From Bradyrhizobium sp. Ai1a-2 (GTDB lineage: Bacteria; Pseudomonadota; Alphaproteobacteria; Rhizobiales; Xanthobacteraceae), in the NCBI RefSeq assembly GCF_000426245.1, contig NZ_AUEZ01000032.1, positions 1-64,000 on the forward strand: DNA of 64,000 nt. Reading direction: 5' to 3'. The notes under the pieces were generated by a model. It was not told the DNA's origin. It was given only the letters and a program-made list of their open reading frames with translations, and did not search any database. Positions 37,161 to 45,967 of this stretch are shown here, one piece after another. Position 1 is the first letter of the stretch. Each line of letters opens with the position of its first letter. A program made the position numbers and the translations under genes.

Positions 37161-38219
37161 GTCCTAGGCGATTGCGTCGCCGAGATGTCGAAGCTTGCAG
37201 CCGGTTCTGTCGACGTCGTGTTCGCAGACCCACCCTACAATCTGCAGCTCAAGGGCGAGCTCAAACGTCCCGACGAATCGCATGTCGATGCCGTCAACGA
37301 CGCGTGGGACAAGTTTTCGTCCTTTGCCGCCTATGACGACTTCACCCGCGCCTGGCTGCTCGCCGCCCGTCGCATCATGAAGCCGTCGGCGACGATCTGG
37401 GTGATCGGCTCCTATCACAACATCTTCCGCGTCGGCGCGATCATGCAGGACCTCGGCTTCTGGCTCCTGAACGATATCGTCTGGCGCAAGTCGAACCCGA
37501 TGCCGAATTTCCGCGGCCGCCGCTTCACCAATGCGCACGAGACCATGATCTGGGCCGCGCGTGATGAGAAGGCCAAGGGCTATACCTTCAATTATGAAGC
37601 GCTGAAGGCTGCGAACGAGGACGTGCAGGCGCGTTCCGACTGGCTGATCCCGCTCTGCACCGGCGAAGAGCGCCTCAAGGGCAGGGACGGCAAGAAGGTG
37701 CACCCGACGCAGAAGCCTGAACAGCTTCTCGCGCGCGTGCTGCTCTCCTCGTCGAAGCCCGGCGATCTCGTGCTCGATCCCTTCAACGGCACCGGCACCA
37801 CCGGCGCCGTGGCAAAACGTCTCGGCCGCCGCTATCTCGGCATTGAGCGCGATGCGGCCTATGCCGCCGCCGCCGAAGCGCGCATCGCCGCCATCGAGCC
37901 GCTGCCGCAGGAAACGCTCGCGCCGTTCATGACCGCGCGCGAGGCGCCGCGCGTCGCCTTCTCCGAACTGATCGAGCGCGGCATGATCATGCCGGGCGCC
38001 AAGCTGGTCGACGCCAAGAAGCGGGTCGGCGCCCTCGTGCGTGCCGACGGCGCCATCATGCTCGGGGACAAGGTCGGCTCGATCCACCGCATCGGTGCGG
38101 TCGCGCAAGGCTCGGGCGCCTGCAACGGCTGGACCTTCTGGCACGTCGAGACCAAGAACGGCCTCAGGCTGATCGACGAACTGCGCGCCGAAATCCGCTC
38201 CGGGATGGCCGCGGGCTGA
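37086..38219 (+). CDS. ccrM: Cell-cycle-regulated adenine DNA methyltransferase CcrM
   Basis: 377 residues. The beta-class N6-adenine methylase order is seen: catalytic DPPY at 48-51 (VVFADPPYNLQLKGEL) first, then the SAM-binding motif DPFNGTGTTGAVAKRLGRRY near residue 230. The C-terminal ~80 residues (GALVRADGAIMLGDKVGSIH onward) form the RAMA-type domain typical of CcrM. It methylates GANTC and is essential for cell-cycle control in many alphaproteobacteria. The first ~22 residues are variable; the ATG at 37086 sits inside a run of GAGTC sites. A GC hairpin follows the stop codon. Confidence 0.95.
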   Translation: MVESRRGASARAPRTKFEFTSSSRIVLGDCVAEMSKLAAGSVDVVFADPPYNLQLKGELKRPDESHVDAVNDAWDKFSSFAAYDDFTRAWLLAARRIMKPSATIWVIGSYHNIFRVGAIMQDLGFWLLNDIVWRKSNPMPNFRGRRFTNAHETMIWAARDEKAKGYTFNYEALKAANEDVQARSDWLIPLCTGEERLKGRDGKKVHPTQKPEQLLARVLLSSSKPGDLVLDPFNGTGTTGAVAKRLGRRYLGIERDAAYAAAAEARIAAIEPLPQETLAPFMTAREAPRVAFSELIERGMIMPGAKLVDAKKRVGALVRADGAIMLGDKVGSIHRIGAVAQGSGACNGWTFWHVETKNGLRLIDELRAEIRSGMAAG

Positions 38220-38232
38220 CTTTCGCCGAACG

Positions 38233-38262
38233 GCAGCGTGGGCATGCTGCTTTGCCCACTGC
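38233..38262 (+). terminator. Hairpin after ccrM
   Basis: Arms GCAGCGTGGGCA and TGCCCACTGC with an eight-base loop, 14 bp after the stop codon. There is no T-run. Confidence 0.45.
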
Positions 38263-38368
38263 GACTCAGCGCCCGAGATGACGCCGTGTTGAACGCTCTC
38301 GCCTTGATTCGGCGCGAATACAGGGCCTAGAATCCCCAGATCGGTCGCTGTTTCGATTGGATTGCCCG

Positions 38369-38695
38369 ATGCGCAGGCAATACGAGACGTTGCTGTTCGT
38401 GCCGCTGTTGCCGATCTTCCTGATCGGCATGTTTCCGATGTTGCTGATTGGCCTGCTCGGCTTTTTTGGCCTCGGCATTCTCGGCGTGCTCATGGTGTCC
38501 GTCGGACTGACCAGCGCCATGGAAGCGCACAGCCATTTCAATGAGGAAGTCATCGTGAACGGCTATGGGCGGAGCACAGAGCGTGCCGTCCAGGCCACCG
38601 ATCTGCAGACCGCAACGCGTTTCGCCGTGCTGCTCGATGTGGTCGGCGTAGCCCTGATCCTCGCCAGTGTGGTCAGCCTGATCTATTTCGGCTGA
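38369..38695 (+). CDS. Hypothetical membrane protein
   Basis: 108 residues from ATG 38369. There are two long hydrophobic stretches near the N-terminus (LLFVPLLPIFLIGMFPMLLI, then LLGFFGLGILGVLMVSVGL), a polar middle of about 35 residues (EAHSHFNEEVIVNGYGRSTE), and a last helix (FAVLLDVVGVALILASVVSLIYF). It is probably an inner-membrane protein of three helices. I do not recognise a family. Confidence 0.6.
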   Translation: MRRQYETLLFVPLLPIFLIGMFPMLLIGLLGFFGLGILGVLMVSVGLTSAMEAHSHFNEEVIVNGYGRSTERAVQATDLQTATRFAVLLDVVGVALILASVVSLIYFG

Positions 38696-38838
38696 TCGCC
38701 TGGCCGCCAAAAGCCGCGAAGCCGCCTTCACAAATTCATCGCTTGCGCGTCCCGCCGAATGTGGCGCATGAGTGCGGCCCGCGGCCCATGCGGCCCGCGT
38801 CCCGATCTGGTCGGCAACAAAACAACGGAGCCTTTGAG

Positions 38839-39525
38839 ATGCTCAAATTCTACTTCAACGGAGCACCGAACCCGAACAAGGTCGCGCTCTTCCTGGAAGA
38901 GTCCGGCCTGCCTTACGAACTGGTACCCGTCGACACCCGCAAGGGCGATCAGTTCAAACCGGAATTCCTGAAGGTCAATCCAAACGCCAAGGTGCCGGCG
39001 ATCGACGATGACGGCGTGTTCGTGTTCGACTCCAACGCCATCCTGCTCTACCTCGCCGAGAAGACCGGAAAATTCCTTCCCGCCAACACGCCGGCCAACC
39101 GCGCCGCGACGCTGTCCTGGCTGATGTTCATCGCCACCGGCCTCGGCCCCTATTCCGGGCAGGCGGTGCATTTCAAGACGGTGGCGCCAAAGGAACTGGA
39201 ATACGCGCATAACCGCTACCAGTATGAGGCGCATCGTCACTACAAGATCCTTGACGACCACCTCGCCAAGAGCCGCTACATGGTCGGCGACACCTATACG
39301 ATCGTCGACATGGCGTTCTGGGGCTGGGCGCGGCTGGCGGCGTTCGTGCTCGGCGAGGAAGGCTATGCGAAGTACCCGAACGTCAAGCGCCTGGTCGACG
39401 AGATCTCGGCGCGGCCGGCGGCTGCACGCGCGATCGCCTTGAAGGACAAGTTCACCTTCAAGACCGAGATGGACGAGGCGGCGAAGAACTTCATGTTCGG
39501 CCACCTCAAGGCCAAGGTGGCTTAA
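38839..39525 (+). CDS. Glutathione S-transferase family protein (YfcG/Ure2p-like)
   Basis: 228 residues. The thioredoxin-like N-terminal domain runs MLKFYFNGAPNPNKVALFLE to the cis-Pro segment NAKVPAIDDDG and FDSNAILLYLAE, the glutathione-binding SNAI motif; Asn11 is in the place of the YfcG active-site residue. A helical C-terminal domain follows (YMVGDTYTIVDMAFWGW). GGAG lies eight bases before the ATG; the frame upstream to 38743 is not conserved. It probably has disulfide-bond reductase or detoxification activity. Confidence 0.87.
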   Translation: MLKFYFNGAPNPNKVALFLEESGLPYELVPVDTRKGDQFKPEFLKVNPNAKVPAIDDDGVFVFDSNAILLYLAEKTGKFLPANTPANRAATLSWLMFIATGLGPYSGQAVHFKTVAPKELEYAHNRYQYEAHRHYKILDDHLAKSRYMVGDTYTIVDMAFWGWARLAAFVLGEEGYAKYPNVKRLVDEISARPAAARAIALKDKFTFKTEMDEAAKNFMFGHLKAKVA

Positions 39526-39546
39526 CCCCTCCGGCGCGAGATTGGT

Positions 39547-39582
39547 CAGGTGGGCGGGCGCGCGGCGCGCAGTGCCCACCTG
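39547..39582. terminator. Hairpin between convergent genes
   Basis: Perfect nine-bp arms CAGGTGGGC / GCCCACCTG around a very GC-rich 18-base loop, placed between the ends of the GST gene and the RTX gene. Confidence 0.45.
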
Positions 39583-39591
39583 CTGATCCCG

Positions 39592-42500
39592 TCAGATCAC
39601 CAGATCGTGCTGCCCATGGGTGGCCACAATGCTCCCGGCAAGCTCGGAGACTGGGCCGAAATGATCGGCCGCGTGATGTCCATGCAGCAATGCCTCGATT
39701 GCCTGCGTTCCCTCCGGCCCGTGGATTGCTGCAGCGTCGTCGCGATGACTGCCCGACGCTGGGTCATGGTCCACATGTCCGAGGTCGAAGCCATCCGAAC
39801 CTGAGCTCTTCTCCTTGAAGTGGAACGAGTGTTCGAGCCGCGCACCGCCCGGCCCTGCACCAAACACCTCATCGGCAACAGAGACTGGCGCCAAATCGGT
39901 TGCGCCGTGCTTGGGCACCGCGTCGTCCTTACCTGCTTCGCCTGGGCAAGGATGGCCGCCGTGCTTGGCGAGGGCATGCCAATTCGCATCCACGCTCGCA
40001 ACCGCTGGCCCATTCTCCTCCGATGCTTCCGAAACTCCCGGGGGCTCGCTGTTTGCGTCGCCATCGCTTGCATGGTCATGAGTCTCGGCGGCATGAATGG
40101 AGGCGGCGTTTGTCGGCAGCTCCTTATGGTCCTTGTCGTTCAACGCGTCGATGGAACTCGTTGCAGGATCAAACGTCCGGTCGTTGCCCTGTGGCCAGAT
40201 CCAGCCGCCGCCGTCGGCCATCAGGCCATGCTCGATCAGTGCCGGCCCGGCTTTGTCGCTGCCGACGGTCGGCACAGCGAAGCCAGCAGGATTGCCCGTG
40301 CCATGCATCGCGGCCCCCTGACCGATCGTCGTGGCAGTGGTGCCGTCGTGCGCAGACGCCTGATCGAACACGAAGCTGCTCTCCGCTGACGCGGCAATCT
40401 GAACGAATGCGCCGTGGATCGGCGGCCCGCTCGCTGAAGTCGTTCTTGCCTCGACACTGGCGTGTTCGGTCGAACCGGTGTGAGCTTTGCCGAAGCTGAT
40501 CGACCCGGCGTGGTCGGTCAAATCAATCTGACTTCCATCGATGCTAAAGCTGCGGACGACATCGGTTGGCGCCTCGGACGCGCTCGCTCCGGCGGGGAGC
40601 GCGCCGTCGGCAAGGTTCGAGCCGGACGCCAGGTCGGCCGAGGTGGCAATAGTGGCGGCCGGGGTCAGCAGATCGACCGCACTATCCGCCGCCATGATGG
40701 GTTCCGGCGCAGGCGTGGGAACGAAATCCGACGCCTGAATGGTCGCAATCCCCTGCAGATGCACCTCCAGCAGGCTGGAATCGCCGATGCTCAGGGCTTG
40801 ATCCGTGGGGTTGACATACACAACGGTTTCATTCGCCGCGCTGTCGTAGAGCCAGCCGATGGTATGCGCCGGCACGGAAGTGCTGGTCGAAGTCAGCGCC
40901 AACAAGGCAAGTGCGCCGAGAGCCGTCAGATTGATCTTGTCGGACCCCGATCTGAAATCCGAGATGGTATCGAACCGAGCCGCATGGGAATCGGCCACCG
41001 ACAGGTAGACGAAGCAGTCGTTTCCATTGCCGCCTGTGAGAGAGTCCGCTCCGAATCCGCCGACGATCGTATCGCATCCGTTGTTGCCGTTGATCGTGTC
41101 GTTTCCTGAGCCCCCGTAGATCGTATCGTCGCCGTCATTGCCTTTGATCGTATCGTTGCCGGAGCCCCCGTAGAGAGTGTCGGCGCAACCGGTGCCATTA
41201 ACGGTGTCATTGCCGGCGCCCGCATAGACGATCTGGCCGCCATAGCCACCTCCCGCGATGTTGTCGTGTCCGGGCGTTCCATAGATATACGGCGGATCGC
41301 ACCTGACGACTGATCCGGTGGCCAGATAGTCGAAATCGTTGGGGTCTGCGTCGCTGGCGCCTTTGATGGTGATCGTCACGACCTGCGCGGTGCCGTCTAT
41401 GGTGGTCACCGTGAAGGTATCGGTCAGCTTATCGCAGGCGTCGAGCGCCTGCACCGTGCAGTTGTTGTTGTCGAGCGTGTAGGCCCACACGCCAGCCGCC
41501 GTCATCGTGAAGGTGCCATAGCCGCCATCGCTCTTCGTCGGCGAACAGACCGCCGTGAAGGTATTGGGCGTATTGTCAACGTCGGTATCGGCAAGCGCGC
41601 CGGTCGCGATTGGCGTGCCGGGCCCAGCCCCGCCATCCTCGATCACCGTGCCGGTCGTCGCGCCCGAAACGACGGCCGCGTCGTTGGTGCCGTTGATGGT
41701 GATCGTCACCACTTGTGCGGTGCCGTCGATGCTGGTCACCGTGAAGGTGTCGCTCAGGTGGTCGCAGACGTTGAGCGCCTGCACCGCGGCGTTGGTGTTG
41801 TCGAGCGTGTAGGTCCACACGCCGGCCGCTGTCATCGTAAAGGTGCCGTAGCCGCCATTGCTCGGCTTTGGCGAAATGACCGCCGTGAAAAGATCGGGCG
41901 GATTGTCGACGTCGGTGGCGGCGAGTTCGCCGGTCGCGGTCGGCACGCCCGGTCTGGCGTCGGCGACGCCCCCGGCCTCGATCACGCAGCCGGCGGTGGC
42001 GCCGGAAATGACGGCCGCGTCGTTGGTGCCGTTGATGGTGATCGTCACCATTTGTGCGGTGCCGTCCGCAGTGGTCACCGTGAAGGTGTCGGTCAGGTGG
42101 TCTCCGACATTGAGCGCCTGTACCGCGCTGTTGGAGTCGTTGAGCGTATAGGTCCACACACCGGCCGCGGTCATGGTGAAAGTGCCGTATCCGGCATGAC
42201 TTGCCGTCGGCGACATGACCGCCGTGAAAGTGTCGGGCGCATTGTCGACGTCGCTGTCGGTGAGCTTGCCGGTCGTGGTCAGCGCCCCCGGCGCACCACT
42301 GCTCGCCTCGATCACTGTGCCGGCCTTCGCGCCGGAAATGATGGCGGCGTCATTGGTGCCGTCGATGGTGATCGTCACCACCTGAGCGGTGCCATCCACG
42401 GTGGTCACCGTGAATTTGTCGGTCAGGTGGTCGCCGACATTGAGCGCCTGCACCGCGCTGTTGGCCTCGTTGACCGTGTAGGTCCACACGCCTGCCGCCG

Positions 42501-43911
42501 TCACCGTGAAGGTGCCGTAGCCGCCGATGCTCGCCTTCGGCGAGTCGACCACGGTAAAGGTATTCGGCGGATTGTCGACGTCGACGTCAGTGAGCGTACC
42601 GGTCGCGGCAGGCATACCGAGCCCGGCACTGCCCGCCTCGATCACTGCGCCAGCCGTGGAGCCCGAAATGATGGCCGCGTCGTTGACGCCATTGATGGCA
42701 ATTGAGAAGACCTGATTGGTTGAGAGTGTGCCGTCTGACACCGTGACAATGAAGGTCTCAGTCGTCGGCGAGGTCAGCGCATTGATCGCGGCGCTGTCCG
42801 GAACGAAGGTGTAGGCGCCCGTCGCGCTGTTGAGGTAGAGCCTGCCATAGGAACCGGCGCTCGATACATTGTATGTCACCCCTCCCAGCACCGTGCTGCC
42901 GGCGACTCCTCCACTGATGCCAAAGGTCAGTGCAGCGCCGTTGGAACTGTTGGCAGCGAAAGCTCCGCTCGTTGCAGCGAAGTGGTCAAACACCGAAGTA
43001 TCGATTTCCGTCGGTCCCGTCGCGACGGTCAACACCGGCGCCGAACGCACGACAAACAGTTCAGGAACCACCATCGTGGGTAGCGGCTGCAGCGAATTAT
43101 GGATCGGGAGAGTGTCGGTCTGAATAAAATCGATGCGCTGGACCGGCAGCACATTGAGCGTGGGAGGTGTGCTCGACCCGGTCGCTCCCTGTTCCTTCGC
43201 GAAGTTGGCGAGTACGTCCTGCTGGGCGGCATGCAACTCTTCCATTCGAGTCGCACTATTCGCGGTTTGGCTGACGCTGACCGAGGACCCTCTCTTGCTC
43301 AGGATGGTCGTCTCTCCGGGATCCTCGACAATGATGTGTCGCGGGATCGGCTCCTTGGTCACGAGCTCGAACACGCCGTGCTCGAGATCCTTGTATGCGA
43401 TGCTGTCGTCATCGAAATATGTGGCGTCCGGCTCCGCGGCCTGGACTTCTTTCATGGCCGCGAAGGTCAAAGCCACGAGCGTCAGCGTGCCGATCCCGCC
43501 GGCATGAGCGCGGCCCCGAATGCTTCCAACTGGCGTATCAACGGTGAGGCAACCGGTTTTTGCCAGCCGTCCGGCAACGAAAGCGAAGGTCCCCCGGGTC
43601 ACGCCAAACACGGCCGAATGCGAGGTGCCGCTGGAGTCGCAGATCAATTCGTTCAACACCAGACAGCTGCCGGGAGACAGGTTGAACACGGTGCCGTCGA
43701 TGAACCGAATTCCGACCTGCGCGTCGGCCGCCGTCTCGATCACGTCTCCCTGATAAACAGGATCGCCAGCTATGAGTTGAACGGCAATGCCGGTTGCACG
43801 GCTGAGCGTGCAGCAACCGATCGCGGTCTGGACATGGCCTATGATCCGGGGAAGCTGGGCGACAACGGCCTTGGGGTCGCCGCCGGACTCGACGCAAGAC
43901 GCAACGAACAT
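39592..43911 (-). CDS. Giant FecR / VCBS-repeat / RTX-repeat protein, probable type I-secreted adhesin
   Basis: 1439 residues. There is no Sec signal peptide. Residues about 45-140 form a FecR-like domain (GDPVYQGDVIETAADAQVGI, AKTGCLTVDTPVGSIRGRA). After a linker comes one cadherin/VCBS-like module, then four tandem VCBS units of 110-113 residues (about 405-850) with INGTNDAAVISGAT, GGYGTFTMTAAGVWTYTL and DTFTVTTADGTAQ. Calcium-binding RTX nonapeptides follow (about 875-960, GGSGNDTIKGNDGDDTIYGG), then SDFRSGSDKINLTALGALAL and a long Asp/His/Ser-rich tail. RTX plus VCBS suggests export by a type I system to the cell surface. Several Cys occur in repeats, which is unusual. GAGGT lies eight bases before the ATG. 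Confidence 0.82.
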   Translation of the reverse strand: MFVASCVESGGDPKAVVAQLPRIIGHVQTAIGCCTLSRATGIAVQLIAGDPVYQGDVIETAADAQVGIRFIDGTVFNLSPGSCLVLNELICDSSGTSHSAVFGVTRGTFAFVAGRLAKTGCLTVDTPVGSIRGRAHAGGIGTLTLVALTFAAMKEVQAAEPDATYFDDDSIAYKDLEHGVFELVTKEPIPRHIIVEDPGETTILSKRGSSVSVSQTANSATRMEELHAAQQDVLANFAKEQGATGSSTPPTLNVLPVQRIDFIQTDTLPIHNSLQPLPTMVVPELFVVRSAPVLTVATGPTEIDTSVFDHFAATSGAFAANSSNGAALTFGISGGVAGSTVLGGVTYNVSSAGSYGRLYLNSATGAYTFVPDSAAINALTSPTTETFIVTVSDGTLSTNQVFSIAINGVNDAAIISGSTAGAVIEAGSAGLGMPAATGTLTDVDVDNPPNTFTVVDSPKASIGGYGTFTVTAAGVWTYTVNEANSAVQALNVGDHLTDKFTVTTVDGTAQVVTITIDGTNDAAIISGAKAGTVIEASSGAPGALTTTGKLTDSDVDNAPDTFTAVMSPTASHAGYGTFTMTAAGVWTYTLNDSNSAVQALNVGDHLTDTFTVTTADGTAQMVTITINGTNDAAVISGATAGCVIEAGGVADARPGVPTATGELAATDVDNPPDLFTAVISPKPSNGGYGTFTMTAAGVWTYTLDNTNAAVQALNVCDHLSDTFTVTSIDGTAQVVTITINGTNDAAVVSGATTGTVIEDGGAGPGTPIATGALADTDVDNTPNTFTAVCSPTKSDGGYGTFTMTAAGVWAYTLDNNNCTVQALDACDKLTDTFTVTTIDGTAQVVTITIKGASDADPNDFDYLATGSVVRCDPPYIYGTPGHDNIAGGGYGGQIVYAGAGNDTVNGTGCADTLYGGSGNDTIKGNDGDDTIYGGSGNDTINGNNGCDTIVGGFGADSLTGGNGNDCFVYLSVADSHAARFDTISDFRSGSDKINLTALGALALLALTSTSTSVPAHTIGWLYDSAANETVVYVNPTDQALSIGDSSLLEVHLQGIATIQASDFVPTPAPEPIMAADSAVDLLTPAATIATSADLASGSNLADGALPAGASASEAPTDVVRSFSIDGSQIDLTDHAGSISFGKAHTGSTEHASVEARTTSASGPPIHGAFVQIAASAESSFVFDQASAHDGTTATTIGQGAAMHGTGNPAGFAVPTVGSDKAGPALIEHGLMADGGGWIWPQGNDRTFDPATSSIDALNDKDHKELPTNAASIHAAETHDHASDGDANSEPPGVSEASEENGPAVASVDANWHALAKHGGHPCPGEAGKDDAVPKHGATDLAPVSVADEVFGAGPGGARLEHSFHFKEKSSGSDGFDLGHVDHDPASGSHRDDAAAIHGPEGTQAIEALLHGHHAADHFGPVSELAGSIVATHGQHDLVI
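41371..42700 (-). repeat. Tandem ~330-bp coding repeats (VCBS modules)
   Basis: The same sequence, around ATCGTCACCACCTGTGCGG, recurs at 41371, 41701, 42040 and 42370, with a diverged copy near 42700: steps of 330, 339, 330 and 330 bp. The DNA identity is high enough for recombination between units. Confidence 0.8.
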
Positions 43912-44368
43912 CGCTTCGACCTCGCCTGCTCAGTACTTTCAGGCCGAGCGTGGTGCCGAACTTTTTTTCTTGCTCTGGCTTTGCCTACGCCATGAAGTCA
44001 AAATATTCCACGCGTCGGCAACCCTAGGCTAGCCCGCCGCAACATCCTGATCCAAATTTAATCAAATATATCCGTAACATCGGACGCATTCAATACATGA
44101 ATTAACTTGCCCGGCGCCAGATTTAAATCGCTCTTTCCTGGAGCACGACGTCTCCTTCTCTGGAGCACTACAATTGCGGCCCACCTTAAGACGCAACGTT
44201 TTGGTGGCATTGGGCCAGATCCGGGATTAATATGACAAAAATTTAAAACGAGGTGGCCAGTCATGGCCGCCCTGACATTGTACGTACTTGCATGATTATG
44301 GCGACCCGGCTGACCATTGAAGTCAGCGACTGTCGCGCGGCAAAAAAGATCTTCTCGGGAAGGGGATC
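43912..44368. other. Divergent regulatory region of the FecR locus
   Basis: 457 bp, distinctly AT-rich compared with the window (around 44040-44130 and 44225-44250). It has a direct repeat of TGGAGCAC at 44139 and 44161 (22 bp apart, two helical turns) and an imperfect dyad around 44252-44271. Promoters for both FecR-domain genes should lie here. A 68-codon frame on the minus strand (44058-44264) shows no protein-like features. Confidence 0.45.
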
Positions 44369-45028
44369 ATGCGCACGCATACGATTATCGCGTCGGTGGC
44401 GAGTTTGGTTCTGGCGCTGACCAGCCTTTTGGTTGATGCAGCCCACGCGCAGATCACCCCGCCTGCGCCCGCCGTTCAGGATCTCGCATCTGCAAAACCC
44501 ATCGGAACGGTTGTAACTACAACCGGTTCGGTAACGATCGAGCACGCGGGTGCGATGGTCATTCAGGCAAATGTCTCCGGGCAAGTCGTCCAAACGAAGG
44601 TTGGTGATATCGTTTACCTCGGCGATGTGGTGAAGACCGGAGCCGACGGCCGGGTGGGGATCAACTTCGCCGATGGCAGCTCGTTCAAGCTGTCGAGCAA
44701 CGCCCGTATGGCATTGGACGAATTCGTGTACGACCCGAATGGGAAGGCCAACTCGACCTTGTTCAATCTGACCAACGGAACACTTACGTTTGTTGCCGGC
44801 AATATCGCGAAGACCGGCGACATGAAGGTCGATACCCCAGTCGCAACGATGGGTATTCGGGGCACGACTCCACATGTCGAAGTTTCGGACGACGGGACAG
44901 TGAAGTTTTCAACCCTTATCGAAGAGGGCAAGAACAAGGTTACGAAAAAGTCCGGCCCATCGACGGCGCAGCAATCCGAACAGAAAGCCAATCGCAAGTC
45001 CAACTTGAATATCTGCCGGGGGTGCTAG
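44369..45028 (+). CDS. Exported FecR-domain protein
   Basis: 219 residues with a Sec signal peptide (MRTHTIIASVASLVLALTSL...AAHAQ). The FecR domain (about 45-165) includes GSVTIEHAGAM, GDIVYLGDVVKTGADGRVGI, FADGSSFKLSSNARMALDEF and MKVDTPVATMGIRGTTPHVE. A Lys/Ser-rich tail ends with CRGC. There is no FecI sigma factor or TonB receptor nearby, so this is not the classical iron-signalling FecR. It is clearly related to the N-terminal domain of the divergent giant protein. GGGGA lies before the ATG. The TPR gene follows at 70 bp. Confidence 0.85.
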   Translation: MRTHTIIASVASLVLALTSLLVDAAHAQITPPAPAVQDLASAKPIGTVVTTTGSVTIEHAGAMVIQANVSGQVVQTKVGDIVYLGDVVKTGADGRVGINFADGSSFKLSSNARMALDEFVYDPNGKANSTLFNLTNGTLTFVAGNIAKTGDMKVDTPVATMGIRGTTPHVEVSDDGTVKFSTLIEEGKNKVTKKSGPSTAQQSEQKANRKSNLNICRGC

Positions 45029-45098
45029 GCCGATTTTTTAGTTCCGCGGAAAATCGACGACTGCAGATTCCGCAATTTCCAAAGTCGGGAAGCCTGAT

Positions 45099-45959
45099 AT
45101 GGACGCCGGTACAAGGAGAGGCATCATTGACGGCGCGGCGTGCATGCTGATCCTGCTGTTGCTCGGTTCACCCGCGGCGGCGCAGGATGCAAAGAAGAGC
45201 AACTATCTGACCGATATTGCGTTGTGCAACGGCACGGATCACGCGCCGCCTGAAGCACGGGTCAATGGTTGCACGGCGCTCATCGCTTCCGGTCACGGCA
45301 AGACGGCGGCCTTGGCGATCGCCTATAACAATCGTGGCAACGCCTATGCGGCAAAGGGAGACTACGACCGCGCCATCCAGGATTTCGATCAATCGATCAA
45401 CCTCAATCCAACTTACGTCAAGGCGTTCAATAATCGCGGCGTGGCTTACCTGAAGAAAGGTGAATACGACCTCGCCATCAAGGCTCTCGATGGCGCAATC
45501 CAGCTCAACCCCAGCTACGGCAGCGCCTTCGCAAACCGCGCCAGAGCCTATCTGAAAAAGCACGAGTACGATCGCGCGGCGCGGGACTATGACGAGGCAA
45601 TTCGTCTTGAGCCCAATCTGGAAGCGGTGTGGAGCGGACGCTGTTGGACGCAGGCGATCCTCGGCGCGCTGGAGGCGGCACTGGGGGACTGCAACAAGGC
45701 GCTTCAATTGGCCTCGAACAACGCCGCAACGTATGACTCGCGCGGGCTGATCTATCTCAAAATGGGCAAATTCGATGCGGCTATCGACGACTACAGCTCT
45801 GCGCTGCAGCTCGACCCGAAGCTGGCAAGCGCACTCTATGGACGCGGGCTTGCCAGGCTGAGGACGGGTGACAAAGCGGGCAGCGGCGCCGATATTGCCT
45901 TGGCAAAGACGATCCAGGTCAAGATCGGCAACGACTTCACGCGCTATGGGGTGCAGTAG
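45099..45959 (+). CDS. Exported TPR-repeat protein
   Basis: 286 residues. The N-terminus GAACMLILLLLGSPAAAQDA is a signal peptide. At least five TPR units follow, e.g. AYNNRGNAYAAKGDYDRAIQ, AFNNRGVAYLKKGEYDLAIK, AFANRARAYLKKHEYDRAAR and TYDSRGLIYLKMGKFDAAID. A Cys pair before the repeats (ALCNGTD, VNGCTAL) may form a disulfide. It is probably a periplasmic scaffold. Co-directional with the FecR-domain gene 70 bp upstream, it may be part of the same envelope unit. Confidence 0.82.
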   Translation: MDAGTRRGIIDGAACMLILLLLGSPAAAQDAKKSNYLTDIALCNGTDHAPPEARVNGCTALIASGHGKTAALAIAYNNRGNAYAAKGDYDRAIQDFDQSINLNPTYVKAFNNRGVAYLKKGEYDLAIKALDGAIQLNPSYGSAFANRARAYLKKHEYDRAARDYDEAIRLEPNLEAVWSGRCWTQAILGALEAALGDCNKALQLASNNAATYDSRGLIYLKMGKFDAAIDDYSSALQLDPKLASALYGRGLARLRTGDKAGSGADIALAKTIQVKIGNDFTRYGVQ

Positions 45960-45967
45960 GTACCAGC

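Noticed and set aside
41371..42700. CRISPR array
   Set aside because: The regular repeats are 330-bp coding units of a VCBS protein, not short repeats with unique spacers.
44058..44264. 68-codon frame on the minus strand in the FecR intergenic region
   Set aside because: No ribosome-binding site that I can support, Arg-rich random-looking sequence, no hydrophobic or repeat pattern.
44369..45028. Classical FecI-FecR-FecA iron signalling system
   Set aside because: The FecR-domain proteins have no linked ECF sigma factor or TonB receptor; the small one has a cleavable signal and the large one carries RTX repeats.
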